Shown piece by piece: positions 49,501 to 56,942 of a stretch of DNA of 64,000 bases. This DNA is from Actinostola sp. cb2023. Lineage: Eukaryota > Cnidaria > Anthozoa > Actiniaria > Actinostolidae. A program made the position numbers and the translations under genes. The stretch is taken from the NCBI GenBank assembly GCA_033675265.1, contig JAUJYZ010001180.1, positions 115,001 through 179,000 of the forward strand, read 5' to 3'. Each line of letters begins with the position of its first letter. The first letter of the stretch is position 1. The notes beneath the pieces were generated by a model that did no database searches, was not told the DNA's origin, and worked only from the letters and a program-made list of their open reading frames with translations.

Positions 49501-52014
49501 CAGTGTCTGTGAGTAGTGGTAGATATTTACCTCTCCACTCGAAGACTCGGTAAAAATCCACCACTACACACCTCCATTTCGGGGAATAATAAATGAAGGT
49601 GTCCGTGCAATAACAACATAAGTGATCTCTATTCATACTCTAAATTCTCCTTAAATTTCTTTGAATCTAAAAGGAGAATTCAGATTTTGATCACAAGTCA
49701 CTTGTAAACGTTATTATTGCACGGACCCCTTCAATTGTTAATTGAAGGGCTCCCTGCAAGAACAGAGTATACGTAAGTGACTTGTGATCAAAACCCAAAT
49801 TCTCTTTTGAAAATCAAAGAATCTCAAGGAGAATTTAGATTTTGATCAGACATCAAATACGTTGTTCTCAAAGGGAGCCCAGGTTCAATTATTTAAAATA
49901 AAACAACTCTATCAATCAGACAACCTACCCAATTATCTTTCTGTCTTGCATGTTCTAAAAGTTTATCCTGCAGTATTTCCCCAAGGCCTCCTGGTTTTCT
50001 AAATTCCTCCACAATTTGTTTGGTGTTCGTAAAATCCTCCTTATCAACAAGAGGCTCTACCGCCTTCAGATACTTATCCATCGTCTGCTGTAGGGGAGGT
50101 ACTGGTAGCTTTGGTAGACTGCTCTCTAAAGCCATCATACTCATATGACGAGGCATAACTTTGCCCGTCTTGGACATTAACAGCTTTGTAGGCATTGCTA
50201 TGTTACCCTGGAAAAAATACATGAAAAATAAAACATTTTAATTATTGGGCTCCCTTGGTTGTTTGCTGCACATTAATACTCTGGATAGTTTCGAGTTGTT
50301 TAGTGACCACTGTATTCGGCTGTACAAAAGATGCATGTTTGCAGGGTTAGCCTCAAGTCAGTGTAAATTATTCACAAATGCATACATGTACAGTACCAAC
50401 AAGAATGTGAACAAATGTTGTTGACATGCCAGTGGACAATAGAACACTTCCAGTCAGAGAGTAACCCATTGAATTATAAAATAATGTTTCTATTGTCCAA
50501 TATCAACAACATTTGTTCGCATTCTCATTGGTATTTGTGTATAATTTACACTGACTCAAGGCTAACCCTGCAAACATGCCTCTGCTGTCTCAGATTTACA
50601 GCGGTAGAGGGCTTATTACACAAGCTCAAGTTTAGTTGTGTTAAATTATTGTTTGAATTTCTTCTAAACAACAATAATAAATAAATATTGATATATGTTG
50701 TCAACTTGTTAAATTATTTATTGTTACTATTTATTATTATATTATTACTGATAAAGAAACTATGATGAGTAAATACAGAACAGATGTTCAGAAAAAAATC
50801 AGACGCCTCCAGCGGGATTCGAACCCACGACACCCTGATTTCATGACAGGCTCTACCCACTGAGCTACCGAGGCAACTACAGTGGCGTGGAGTTCAAATT
50901 AGCTCAAAGACACTGATTTTAACCGAACATTTGCTCCCAGGCCTCACAAAACTGGGAATTGCTTCTGTAATGACGTACGTCGACCGCATCACGTAGTCAC
51001 AGTAGTCATATTAGTAAAGTACATTAATGGCTTAACTGCATCACGCAGTCACATTATATTATATTATTACTATTAAAATAATAATTAATATTTAAAACAA
51101 TATCAGGTGGTGAAAATATGATAATGACATGTAAGAGTTGAGCTAAAATCAAACAATTTGCTTATATATAGCTAATTGCATATTCGTTGTCGGCTTGAAA
51201 ATCATGAAAGCTATGACCAAAAGGAATTCTGGGAGATTAAAACTCTCAAATAACATCGTAAAATTATTGACCTTTTTATCTCTTTTTATCCAGACTCATA
51301 TACATTTAAACAAATAAGACAAAACTGAATTTATGACTCATTGAATTATATTAGAGTGATCCCAATAAACCTGGGCATTACTAACTACACCAATGCACAC
51401 TATTAGACACTCACTCTTTTGTTTTCTTTTGTTCCTTTGCATCTAATAAACACTGACAGCTAATTAGTAGTGCCCAGGTTTATTGGAATCACTCTAAGCA
51501 TAGTTAGTAGAGGGAATGGTTGGGAAGCCTTTTGTTATATTTCTTTGTTCTAGTCCTAATGTCATTATGATGTTGAACAGGTCCTGACCGTGCACAATGT
51601 TTCTTCAAATTCATTAGAAAATGGCTAAACGACTGAACCCAAATGTTCTCTATTGGATTAATTATTTAAATATTCTAATATATTTCATTTTGAATTGGAA
51701 TATATCGCACAAGCAGCCAAAAGAAACGTTTGGGTTCAGTTGCTCAACCATAGCAAATCAAGGCAAAACAATGACAAAACAAAAGATTTGTGCACTGTCA
51801 CGGTTGAAAAAAAACGAACAAAAACATATAACAAAAGGTTTCCCAACCAGTCCCCTCTATTAACTATGCTCTAAGTGGGTAAGTATATGCCTCTATGAGT
51901 CTCCTATCGACTCCAGTTGAAGGTGTAAAACATTATATCCACGAAGTCAAAGAAATTTGCAATTGTTCATTACAAACTTACCTTACAAACGTGTCTTGAA
52001 ACCACGCTGAGCAT
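31513..52014 (-). CDS. CRAT: Carnitine O-acetyltransferase, 13 coding exons, complete
   Basis: Coding exons 5' to 3': 51982-52014, 49929-50207, 47671-47843, 44209-44368, 43925-44096, 41604-41800, 40192-40292, 39049-39168, 36572-36694, 35018-35153, 32684-32746, 32418-32555, 31513-31719. All have GT-AG borders and matching phases; the total is 633 aa, near the 626 of the human enzyme. It moves acetyl and other short acyl groups between CoA and carnitine. Visible hallmarks: LPKLPVPPLQQT at the start of the fold, NRWFDKT, catalytic His353 in VYEHTPAE, and STSQ at 562-565. The N-terminus MLSVVSRHVCK could be mitochondrial, and the C-terminus SSKL is a peroxisomal PTS1. A 5' UTR splice site lies at 52,033. 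The gene is divergent from the ACSM gene. Confidence 0.95.
31777..32144. mobile_element. MITE family 2, second copy
   Basis: The ends GAGGGTTTATCATGTAATT and TTACATGATAAACGCTC are intact. It is 58 bp upstream of the acceptor of the last CRAT exon, so it may crowd the branch point. It matches 7,505-7,850. Confidence 0.78.
32861..33258. mobile_element. MITE family 1, inverted copy
   Basis: Ends GCCCATTAC and GTAATGGCC with the GAGCAGGGGACTGGGA block on both sides. Opposite in orientation to the copies at 7,038 and 46,324. Confidence 0.75.
33391..33590. repeat. Hairpin repeat, AGCCGCATCTACACGAG ends
   Basis: Inverted ends plus four internal copies of a CCTTGTCAAGGAAAACTTG palindrome. Intronic in CRAT. 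Confidence 0.65.
33816..34575. repeat. Foldback element, about 760 bp, AATAAGCCAAGTCAGAG ends
   Basis: Arms of about 130 bp pair through GGAACCGAATCGGGAT and AAGTGACTTTTTCT. The interior holds a TTGGGCTTCCTGTG MITE-like tip at 34,108. Intronic in CRAT. Confidence 0.7.
35238..35595. repeat. Foldback repeat with TACCGATACGGCGGCCAT arms
   Basis: The left arm TTTTTACCGATACGGCGG and right arm CCGCCGTATCGGTAAAAA are inverted, as are inner GGGATGCCCAGGGTGCAA blocks. Confidence 0.65.
35596..35700. repeat. Hairpin repeat, related copy at 44,746-44,897
   Basis: GGACTGACTAGCCTC pairs with GAGGCTAGTCAGTCC around a CTCATACAGGTGAAAA loop. The same hairpin with a similar loop occurs at 44,790-44,855. Confidence 0.65.
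35800..36270. repeat. Inverted TTCGCGA-rich repeat
   Basis: CCTTATTCGTACTTCAGTTCGCGATTTT at about 35,812 is inverted at 36,215-36,270 (CGCGAAATTAAGTACGAATAAGG). It is a decayed foldback of about 460 bp directly before a CRAT intron region, with no coding block. Confidence 0.55.
36735..37028. repeat. Two adjacent hairpins
   Basis: GATGTTTTCTCGGGTATTAC pairs across 36,735-36,862, and TTATATAACTGTGACGTAA pairs across 36,876-37,026. Intronic in CRAT. Confidence 0.6.
37075..37793. mobile_element. TA-flanked MITE carrying a 16-bp minisatellite
   Basis: Inverted ends GAGTCGTTTTCGTATGA with TA on both sides (37,073-37,074, 37,794-37,795), a Tc1/mariner-like signature. The interior, about 37,100-37,655, is a tandem array of a 16-bp GTGACCATGCCGTGCG-type unit with variants. 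Because 16 is not a multiple of 3 and the unit lacks stops, three frames on the minus strand stay open for 165-228 codons; they are an artefact of the repeat. Confidence 0.82.
37948..38093. repeat. Hairpin repeat, AACAGCTTTTTCCGTGCTCC arms
   Basis: Near-perfect inverted arms of about 45 bp around a CACGAAAGAAG-rich loop. No target duplication was established. Confidence 0.7.
38290..38990. repeat. Dispersed repeat, long copy (related to 57,490-57,915)
   Basis: 38,295-38,583 and 38,862-38,985 align with the continuous 57,495-57,905, starting with an AAAGTCCTCAGCCC hairpin. The 280 bp between them (38,584-38,861) is present only here and has its own inverted GTGGTAAATAAGAG blocks, so it is an insertion here or a deletion there. 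Confidence 0.7.
39420..39470. repeat. G-rich GGGGA low-complexity tract
   Basis: Repeated GGGGAGGGGGA motifs, a possible G-quadruplex on the + strand. Confidence 0.6.
39511..39650. mobile_element. Small TTGAAGG-type MITE, about 140 bp
   Basis: A palindrome with GGAAGGGCTTCCATG-like and CTCCTTCAATT ends and inner AATTCTCCTTGAG/AAAGGAGAATTTC. It belongs with 49,592-49,736 and 49,738-49,890. Confidence 0.65.
39745..39848 (-). mobile_element. tRNA-Thr-derived SINE, copy 1
   Basis: On the minus strand, GGCTCAGTGGTTAGAGC (A box) and GGGTTCAATTCCC (B box) are in tRNA order with a loop reading CTAGTAT, anticodon AGT (Thr). The acceptor stem does not pair well, and a body with CTCAGTATTTTTCTGAG follows, so it is a SINE, not a tRNA gene. 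Confidence 0.75.
40010..40155 (-). mobile_element. tRNA-Thr-derived SINE, copy 2
   Basis: The tRNA-like part, 40,057-40,126, is nearly identical to copy 1. The SINE tail block (CTTTTTACGCTTGAC) occurs on both sides in inverted order, suggesting a head-to-head partial copy. It ends about 40 bp from the donor of a CRAT exon. Confidence 0.72.
40367..40445. repeat. 16-bp tandem repeat TTTATTACTTATTTTA
   Basis: About four and a half units in CRAT intron sequence. Confidence 0.8.
41150..41412. repeat. Foldback MITE, GCAAAAATTCTGGCCG ends
   Basis: The arms include ATATATCAATATATCGGGTGCATTATGGGTA and its reverse complement in part. It lies 190 bp from a CRAT exon donor. Confidence 0.7.
41876..43167. 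mobile_element. TTAA-flanked element, 1.29 kb, GGTATCAGGATA ends
   Basis: TTAA at 41,872-41,875 and 43,168-43,171; inverted ends GGTATCAGGATA(T/C)GT. The sequence outside reads CAGTCAAACCGGCCCTCTG, then TTAA, then GCGGCCACC, i.e. it landed in a pogo-type repeat like that at 46,204. The interior has a + ORF (42,054-42,362) rich in Ser/His/Arg and a minus ORF (42,325-42,594), neither recognised. Probably a non-autonomous piggyBac/Kolobok-type element. Confidence 0.78.
44466..44660. repeat. Hairpin repeat, AAAACACTA(G/C)ATAGCAATGACC arms
   Basis: Outer arms plus CCAGGTCAAGATTTGAATA inner arms pair; the loop has a duplicated ACAATAGGAACTA. Intronic in CRAT. Confidence 0.7.
44746..44897. repeat. 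Hairpin repeat, ATTCCGAACA arms
   Basis: ATTCCGAACA(C/T)GGC and CCAATTTGAATAACCATTGTT arms pair. The loop matches the hairpin at 35,596-35,700. Confidence 0.7.
45075..45533 (-). CDS. Divergent transposon ORF, KLNDAVLGASVV family
   Basis: The likely start is the internal Met at about 45,402 (MSKCVHEF), giving about 109 codons. ISSRRTVSTTPVKLNDAVL and GASVVNNG are shared with a + strand frame at 27,445-27,520 of the other element. The two genes face away from each other over about 25 bp. Function unknown. Confidence 0.35.
   Translation of the reverse strand: MHRLHSLQVQSRQKCLCRSWNPPQKDQRDDFTLESAILNFRTAMSKCVHEFVSKLLISSRRTVSTTPVKLNDAVLGASVVNNGYKHSKNAKLTAPSSYEMLFLAEIHDKRKITSEPEPVGFQNYQDFHGNPLYGIEISYDVIRSRKSLKNSK
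45424..45870 (+). CDS. Transposon ORF, LWSFCGGFxDLxRxFWRL family
   Basis: 148 codons from an ATGGCGG start. Residues 9-26 (LWSFCGGFQDLQRHFWRL) and the CKECNRCNILPVG block match the minus-strand ORF at 27,122-27,370, and the nucleotide match goes on past its stop through AAGAAGAGAGATGGAAG. No known domain. Possibly an accessory protein or a first exon of a lost transposase. Confidence 0.4.
   Translation: MADSSVKSSLWSFCGGFQDLQRHFWRLWTCKECNRCNILPVGLSGSTLYIFLKTQKAGGFLSKFPDVSRHPFRACRTKTRVSESGPKEMAIVQRVKEKRGQNSRIYQEERWKFAEKVAFCFARMYFGRKSKSNVVHFRGVKLRQKHAF
46204..47643. mobile_element. Pogo/Tc1-type element, 1.44 kb, CAGTCAAACCTCTAT ends, decayed
   Basis: TA flanks both ends; the inverted ends are CAGTCAAACCTCTAT. 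A family 1 MITE is nested at 46,324-46,741. On the minus strand near 46,970-47,070 a fragment reads YANGTFHADNELMFCSSC then NIVRDFISQKK, resembling a BED-type or CGGBP1-like zinc finger with stops around it. The right part repeats GTGCGGAAAA motifs. Confidence 0.7.
46324..46741. mobile_element. MITE family 1, third copy
   Basis: Ends GCCATTACCTAAACGAG and CTCGTTTAGGTAATGGC are perfect inverted repeats, making this the best-preserved copy. Nested in the pogo-type element. Confidence 0.82.
47890..48300. repeat. Hairpin with GGAAAAACTGTGTCC arms and a flanking GGATACCGGACCG pair
   Basis: GGTTATTTACCGGTC and GACCAAGGCCAGTAAATAAC close a hairpin at 47,900-48,010. GGATACCGGACCG occurs twice at 48,201-48,285. 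It starts 45 bp upstream of a CRAT exon acceptor. Confidence 0.55.
48300..49590. other. CRAT intron, no gene seen
   Basis: Short ORFs only. A poly-T stretch lies at 48,539-48,554, and two imperfect copies of a CGTT(C)AGTCTCAGAT(G/C)TAAACAT block at about 48,846 and 48,932 suggest a local tandem duplication of about 90 bp. Confidence 0.4.
49592..49736. mobile_element. Small TTGAAGG-type MITE, second copy
   Basis: Palindrome with AATGAAGGTGTCCGTGC and GCACGGACCCCTTCAATT ends. It sits back to back with the third copy. Confidence 0.72.
49738..49890. mobile_element. Small TTGAAGG-type MITE, third copy
   Basis: AATTGAAGGGCTCCCTGC and GGGAGCCCAGGTTCAATT ends. It stops about 40 bp before a CRAT exon donor. 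Confidence 0.7.
50330..50582. repeat. Hairpin repeat, TGCAGGGTTAGCCT arms
   Basis: CATGTTTGCAGGGTTAGCCT and its reverse complement close a 250-bp foldback with an inner AACAAATGTTGTTGA pair. Intronic in CRAT. Confidence 0.7.
50790..50874 (-). mobile_element. tRNA-like sequence / SINE head
   Basis: 50,805-50,874 on minus folds as acceptor stem (GCCTC/GAGGC), D arm (GCTC...GAGC) and T arm (GTGGGTTCGAATCCCGC). The anticodon arm does not pair properly. A GTCTGATTTTTTTCTGA tail follows, as in the two Thr-SINEs. Most likely a SINE head from another tRNA. Confidence 0.65.
51350..51878. repeat. Two adjacent foldbacks
   Basis: AGAGTGATCCCAATAAACC pairs across 51,350-51,497. Directly after it, CATAGTTAGTAGAGGGAATG with GGTTGGGAAGCC pairs with the sequence ending at about 51,878. 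They share the CTAAG border, so one is probably inserted at the edge of the other. Confidence 0.65.
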
Positions 52015-52033
52015 ATAGAAGCTATTAGAGGTC

Positions 52034-53094
52034 CTAAAATGTGAAAACATGATATAGTCTAGACATACAGCAGTCTAAAGACAGAGAGACGGCAGAAAAC
52101 TACAGCTATTTTCAACATTTGTTGAACCCATTCAGACGAAACACCTCAATATTGCCGCCATTTTGGAATACAGACCTTGGAATCCAGTCTCCAGACGGTG
52201 CACTCTGCCAAAACGACTGATAACAAACCTGAAATAAATCGATTTATACTGGAACTAAAGATCAATGAAGTGAAGTTCTTAGTAGAGATTTATATACACT
52301 CTCTTTAGAATTTAGAACCGTGGATTTTGAATCGTACACTGTATGTGAGATTTGGACTTTGAACCTTGTAATGGAAATAAAAAACCGCGTTGACAGTTAA
52401 GTCGCACGCAATGAATAGTGTAACGCTTCATATGAAGCAACTCACCGGATTCATACCGTCAAATAGCTATCATATGAACTGAACATGTAAACTGAACTGA
52501 ACACACTTACCCTGGTTCTAGTCTGGGAGAGAATGTACTTGTTGAAGTTACTACGTGCACCCGTTACGGGTCAGAGCTATTGAAGGATCAAATGACCTCT
52601 CCGTGCGCGCAGTTACCCACAATTCTAAAGATATCTGCGCGCGCACGCGAAGCCAGGAAACAATAAAAAGTCTGTAAATTAGCATTCGCAAATGTAGACT
52701 TCTAAGTTACATCTTTTTTACCTGAATAGCGAGTAATAATGGTTGATGATCAGGTATAATCAAGTTAGTTTGTGTTGAGACAGAGAATTTTTTTTTTCAC
52801 TTCAGTCGGATCGGATAAAGAAATTTGCTGGATTTTTTAATTGCATTTTTTTAAATATTCAACGTTATAAATGCACAAATTGTTTGTCTGTTGTCCAGGT
52901 TGCCACCATGCACTCGGACCTTGGTCCCATATCGTTTATTTTGGCTACCGGGTTTGGGCTGTCACGAAATGACAGTCACACACTGTGACACTGTGACTGT
53001 ATACACCGTCACGCCTCGTAGGAACGCCATTGAGGAAAGCTTTTGGATCTAAATAATCTACATGTAGTTTTGTAACAAGAACATCTGAACTATA
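52034..53094. promoter_or_regulatory. CRAT-ACSM divergent intergenic region
   Basis: The start codons of the two genes are 1.08 kb apart and point away from each other. CRAT has a likely 5' UTR donor at 52,511 (CCAGG then GTAAGTG), so its transcript starts further right and the shared promoter space is only about 500 bp. GC-rich GTGCGCGCAG (about 52,603) and CTGCGCGCGCACGCG (about 52,636) recall NRF1-type sites. A 26-codon upstream ORF with a strong GCCACCATG start lies at 52,908-52,988. No TATA box stands out. Confidence 0.6.
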
Positions 53095-56000
53095 ATGTCT
53101 TCTGTGAGACTATTCAACGCTCGCATGAGACATTGTAATCCTAGATTATTGTGCAAAAGTTGGCTGAACATCCAGTTAATGAAGCCATTGTCCAGCGTGA
53201 ATGCAGCGTGGTTTACTCGATGTTTTTGCCAAAGCATCCATCCACCATCACCACCAGTTTTCGATTCAAAGGCTGGTTTCAATGATTATGAGAAAGATTG
53301 GTCAAATTTCAGTCTAGAGGTTCCGAAATACTTCAACTTCGCCAATGTTCTTGACGATTGGGCAGGCCAAGAAGAAGTGAGTTTATTATATATTGTTTTC
53401 TTTAGTACATGTAAATCTTGCATTTATGGAGTTTTTATGGTATCAAATACGTTATCAAGTTCTATTATTTTATTTGAATACGAAATGAAGTCGTTGATGA
53501 AAGATAAAGACCAAAGACGAATGTGAAATCTTGTTTGTTTATTACCTGATACTGATCGTCTCATCATACATAATATATTATGCTAATATTTGCAATAACG
53601 CTCATGCGTGACAGAGAGGACTGTCTCTTATTCTCTTTTGGTTTTTCCTTGATTTCCCTTTTGTTTACTTTCATGTGCATGCTTCCCTTTTTATTCGTTT
53701 GGAATATTCATATTTTTATCCCTCTGTCGTTGCCTTTATTCAATTATTATTCATTCTCTTTTCTTTTCACTATATTTTAGCTGCACTGGTCACAACTTTA
53801 TAAGTACCGTATTTCCTCGATTAAGCGCCCCCCTCCCCTCCTCCAAGAAATATGGTACAGTAAGAGATTACAGAATGTGGTATTACAACTTGCGTTTTAT
53901 TACAAAGTTACGGCATGTTCTTATATGAAGTACCGTGTTGAAGTTATGTTTCAGAGTTCAAATCACGTTTTTTATATTAAGCGCCCCCCCCCCCCCCCCC
54001 CCCCCCTCGATTAAGCGCCCTCCCTCGTTTAAGCGCCCCCCTTGGCCACACAATTTGAAATAAGCGCCCAGGGCGCTTAATCGAGGAAATACGGTATATA
54101 ACTGTTACGAAAGTGTTTTGGCTATAAACTTCTTAATGCAGTTTGCATCGTTTGCACTGAAAGACTGCCGTTAGGCCTTGACTAGTTGAGAGTTGAGGAG
54201 TAGTATATATCGTGGCCTTAATTCGTGGGGGTTCTGGGACAGCATCCCCTGGGGCCTGCCCCGCCCTCCTGTGGGCCTCCATCCAGGTTAATTCTGGACC
54301 AAGCACCCCAATATATATCGTGGGGTCGGGTTCTAGCACAGGCGCGGCTACGATGGCGTGGCGGTCCCCCTCGGTGGGCCCCAGGAGTAAACTGTGCTAG
54401 AACCCCTACGTCACGAAGGCGTGACGGTCCCTTTCGACGTGCCCTAGGGGTGAACTGTTAGAACCCCAACAATGGCGTAGCGGTCCCCCTCGGTGGACAG
54501 CCCAGGGGTTCTGACGCACACACCGCTCTCCATTCGACCCCTATGCACACCCGCATGGGGCCTGCCACCAGCCCCGATGAGCCCCCAGCCCTTAGCATAA
54601 ACATATTTTGTATAGTCACATGATATAGTGTTCAGCAACAATACAAACTTTAACTTCATTTTTGAATTCCAAAAGTCAGGAAAACGATCCAAGAATCCAG
54701 CCTTTTGGTGGGTTAACGACAAAGGAAAGGAGATAAAATGGTCCTTCCGAGAGTTGACGACCAATTCTAAACGGTAAAGGTGCAATAATATACGGGCAGC
54801 AAAATCGTGCAACTTGTCGCGCAACATTGTTGCGTTGCAAGTTGCAGAGCAATGTTTCTCGTATTACCACCGTTCGCGCAACTTGTCGCGCAACACATTT
54901 TCGTGTTGCAGGTTGCAAAACTTTGTTGCGCAAAGTAGAAGCTTTTTCTACTTCATGCAACAAGTTTTGCAACCTGCAACAAATGACCGAAAATTTAATT
55001 TGTTGCGCGACAAGTTGCGCGAACGATGGTAATACGAGAAACATTGCTCTGCAACTTGCAACGCAACAATCTGAAAATGTTGGCAGTAGTGGTCCTTCCA
55101 GAGGTTGACTGCCAATTCTAAACGATAAACTGGCAGTAGTGGACCTAACAGGAGTTGACGACCAATTCTAAATGGTTAGGTAGTAGTGGTCCTTCCAGAG
55201 GTTGACTGCCAATTCTAAATGGTAAGGCAGTAGTGGACCTAACAGGAGTTGACTGCCGATTCTAAATGGTAAGGCAGTAGTGGTCCTTCCAGGAGTTGAT
55301 GACCAATTCTAAACGGTATGGCAGTAGTGGTCCTTCAAGGAGTTGACTACCAATTCTAAACGGTAAGGCAGTAGTGGTCCTTGCAGGAGTTGACTGCCAA
55401 TTCTAAACGGTATGGCAGTAGTGGTCCTTCCAGAAGTTGACTATCAATTTTAACGGCTCAATTAACCACAAGAAAGTGGTCCTTGAAGGAATTGACTACC
55501 AATTCTAAACGAAAAGGTTAACCTTACCGTTTAGAATAGGAATATTCCCTAGTCTAATAAAAAGGATATCAAGAAAAAAATACGTTCTCATCCGCTTCAC
55601 ACCTGAATACGGTGCTAACTGAATGTTTGCATTTACACAGAGTGGCCAATTTATTAACAGACGGATGTGACGTCAAAAGGAAAGATCGTGTCATGCTCAT
55701 CTTACCCAGGGTTCCAGAGTGGTGGCTCATCAGTATCGCATGCATAAGGACTGGTAACTAAACCACATATTAACACTTTTCTTTCCAAGTTTCGTTTTTA
55801 TATTATGTGACATACCTATATGTCATCTGCTTCAGGTAGCGTAACTATCCCGGGCACAACACAACTGAGAGTCAAGGACATCCTAACAAGACTACTTGTC
55901 TCCAAGGCAACGTGTATAGTAGCAGACCCCGAAATTGCCAAACTTGTTGATGAGGTATTAAACTAACTTATATAAATACAGCTTTAACTTAGCTTATATA

Positions 56001-56911
56001 TTAATCTTTATTGGTTTCAATTTTCAGGTAGCAGGTCTCGTCCCACATTTGGAAAGTAAAATCATTGTTGGAGAAACCGCTGATCAAGAAAACAGGTATG
56101 CGCGTGCTGGTATATGCGGAAGATGCATCATTCCCAATTCTTGGTTTTCAATCAATCCCTTGAGAATCAAGAGATAAAGACACGACGGCCATGTTGGTTG
56201 AACAAACAATAGACACTAATGAGCAATCTTTTGTTGAAGTTCAACCAAGATGGCCGCCGTGACGTGTATTGTAAACCAGCAATAGGCGACTTGCATGATG
56301 GCGTCATATACTACGACGTCATATACTACTATACTAAGTACCAGAATGCTTTGCCCATTTTCTTTTGTTTGATAATTAGCATGAGGGAATTACAATTCTG
56401 AATAAGAAAGAAAATTTCCCAAAGCATTCTGGTAATTGTAGTACTGAAACAACGTCATCATAACACTAACATTTATTCAATCAAGGAACCTTTGAATCCT
56501 CGAACATTTTTTATGAATCCTCGAACATTTTGTACTTAATTTCTAAATGTGTTTGGTTATTACAACAGAAAAGGATGGATACCGTTTCAAAAGCTTTATG
56601 ATCAAGCCTTGCCATCGCACGAGGTTTGTCTCTCACTTGTAGCTTCCGCTTCCGTGTATGTTTGTTCATTCTGCTGCTCCTGCTTTTGTCGTGTCATACA
56701 ATACAATACAATAAATTTATTAGCATTTCCCAACAGGGATTTTCAATACTAATTTACAAATATAGGATTAAATAAGTAAAATATTAACCTAATTGCAAGA
56801 CAAAGTTTATATAATACTAATTACAAGGAAATATCATCATCATCGTCGTCGTCGTCGTCGTCGTCATCATCGTCATCGTCGTCGTCATCATCATCACCGT
56901 CATCGTCGTCA

Positions 56912-56942
<31 letters not shown>

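Noticed and set aside
50805..50874. Possible functional tRNA gene
   Set aside because: Acceptor, D and T arms fold, but the anticodon stem does not, and a SINE-like tail follows.
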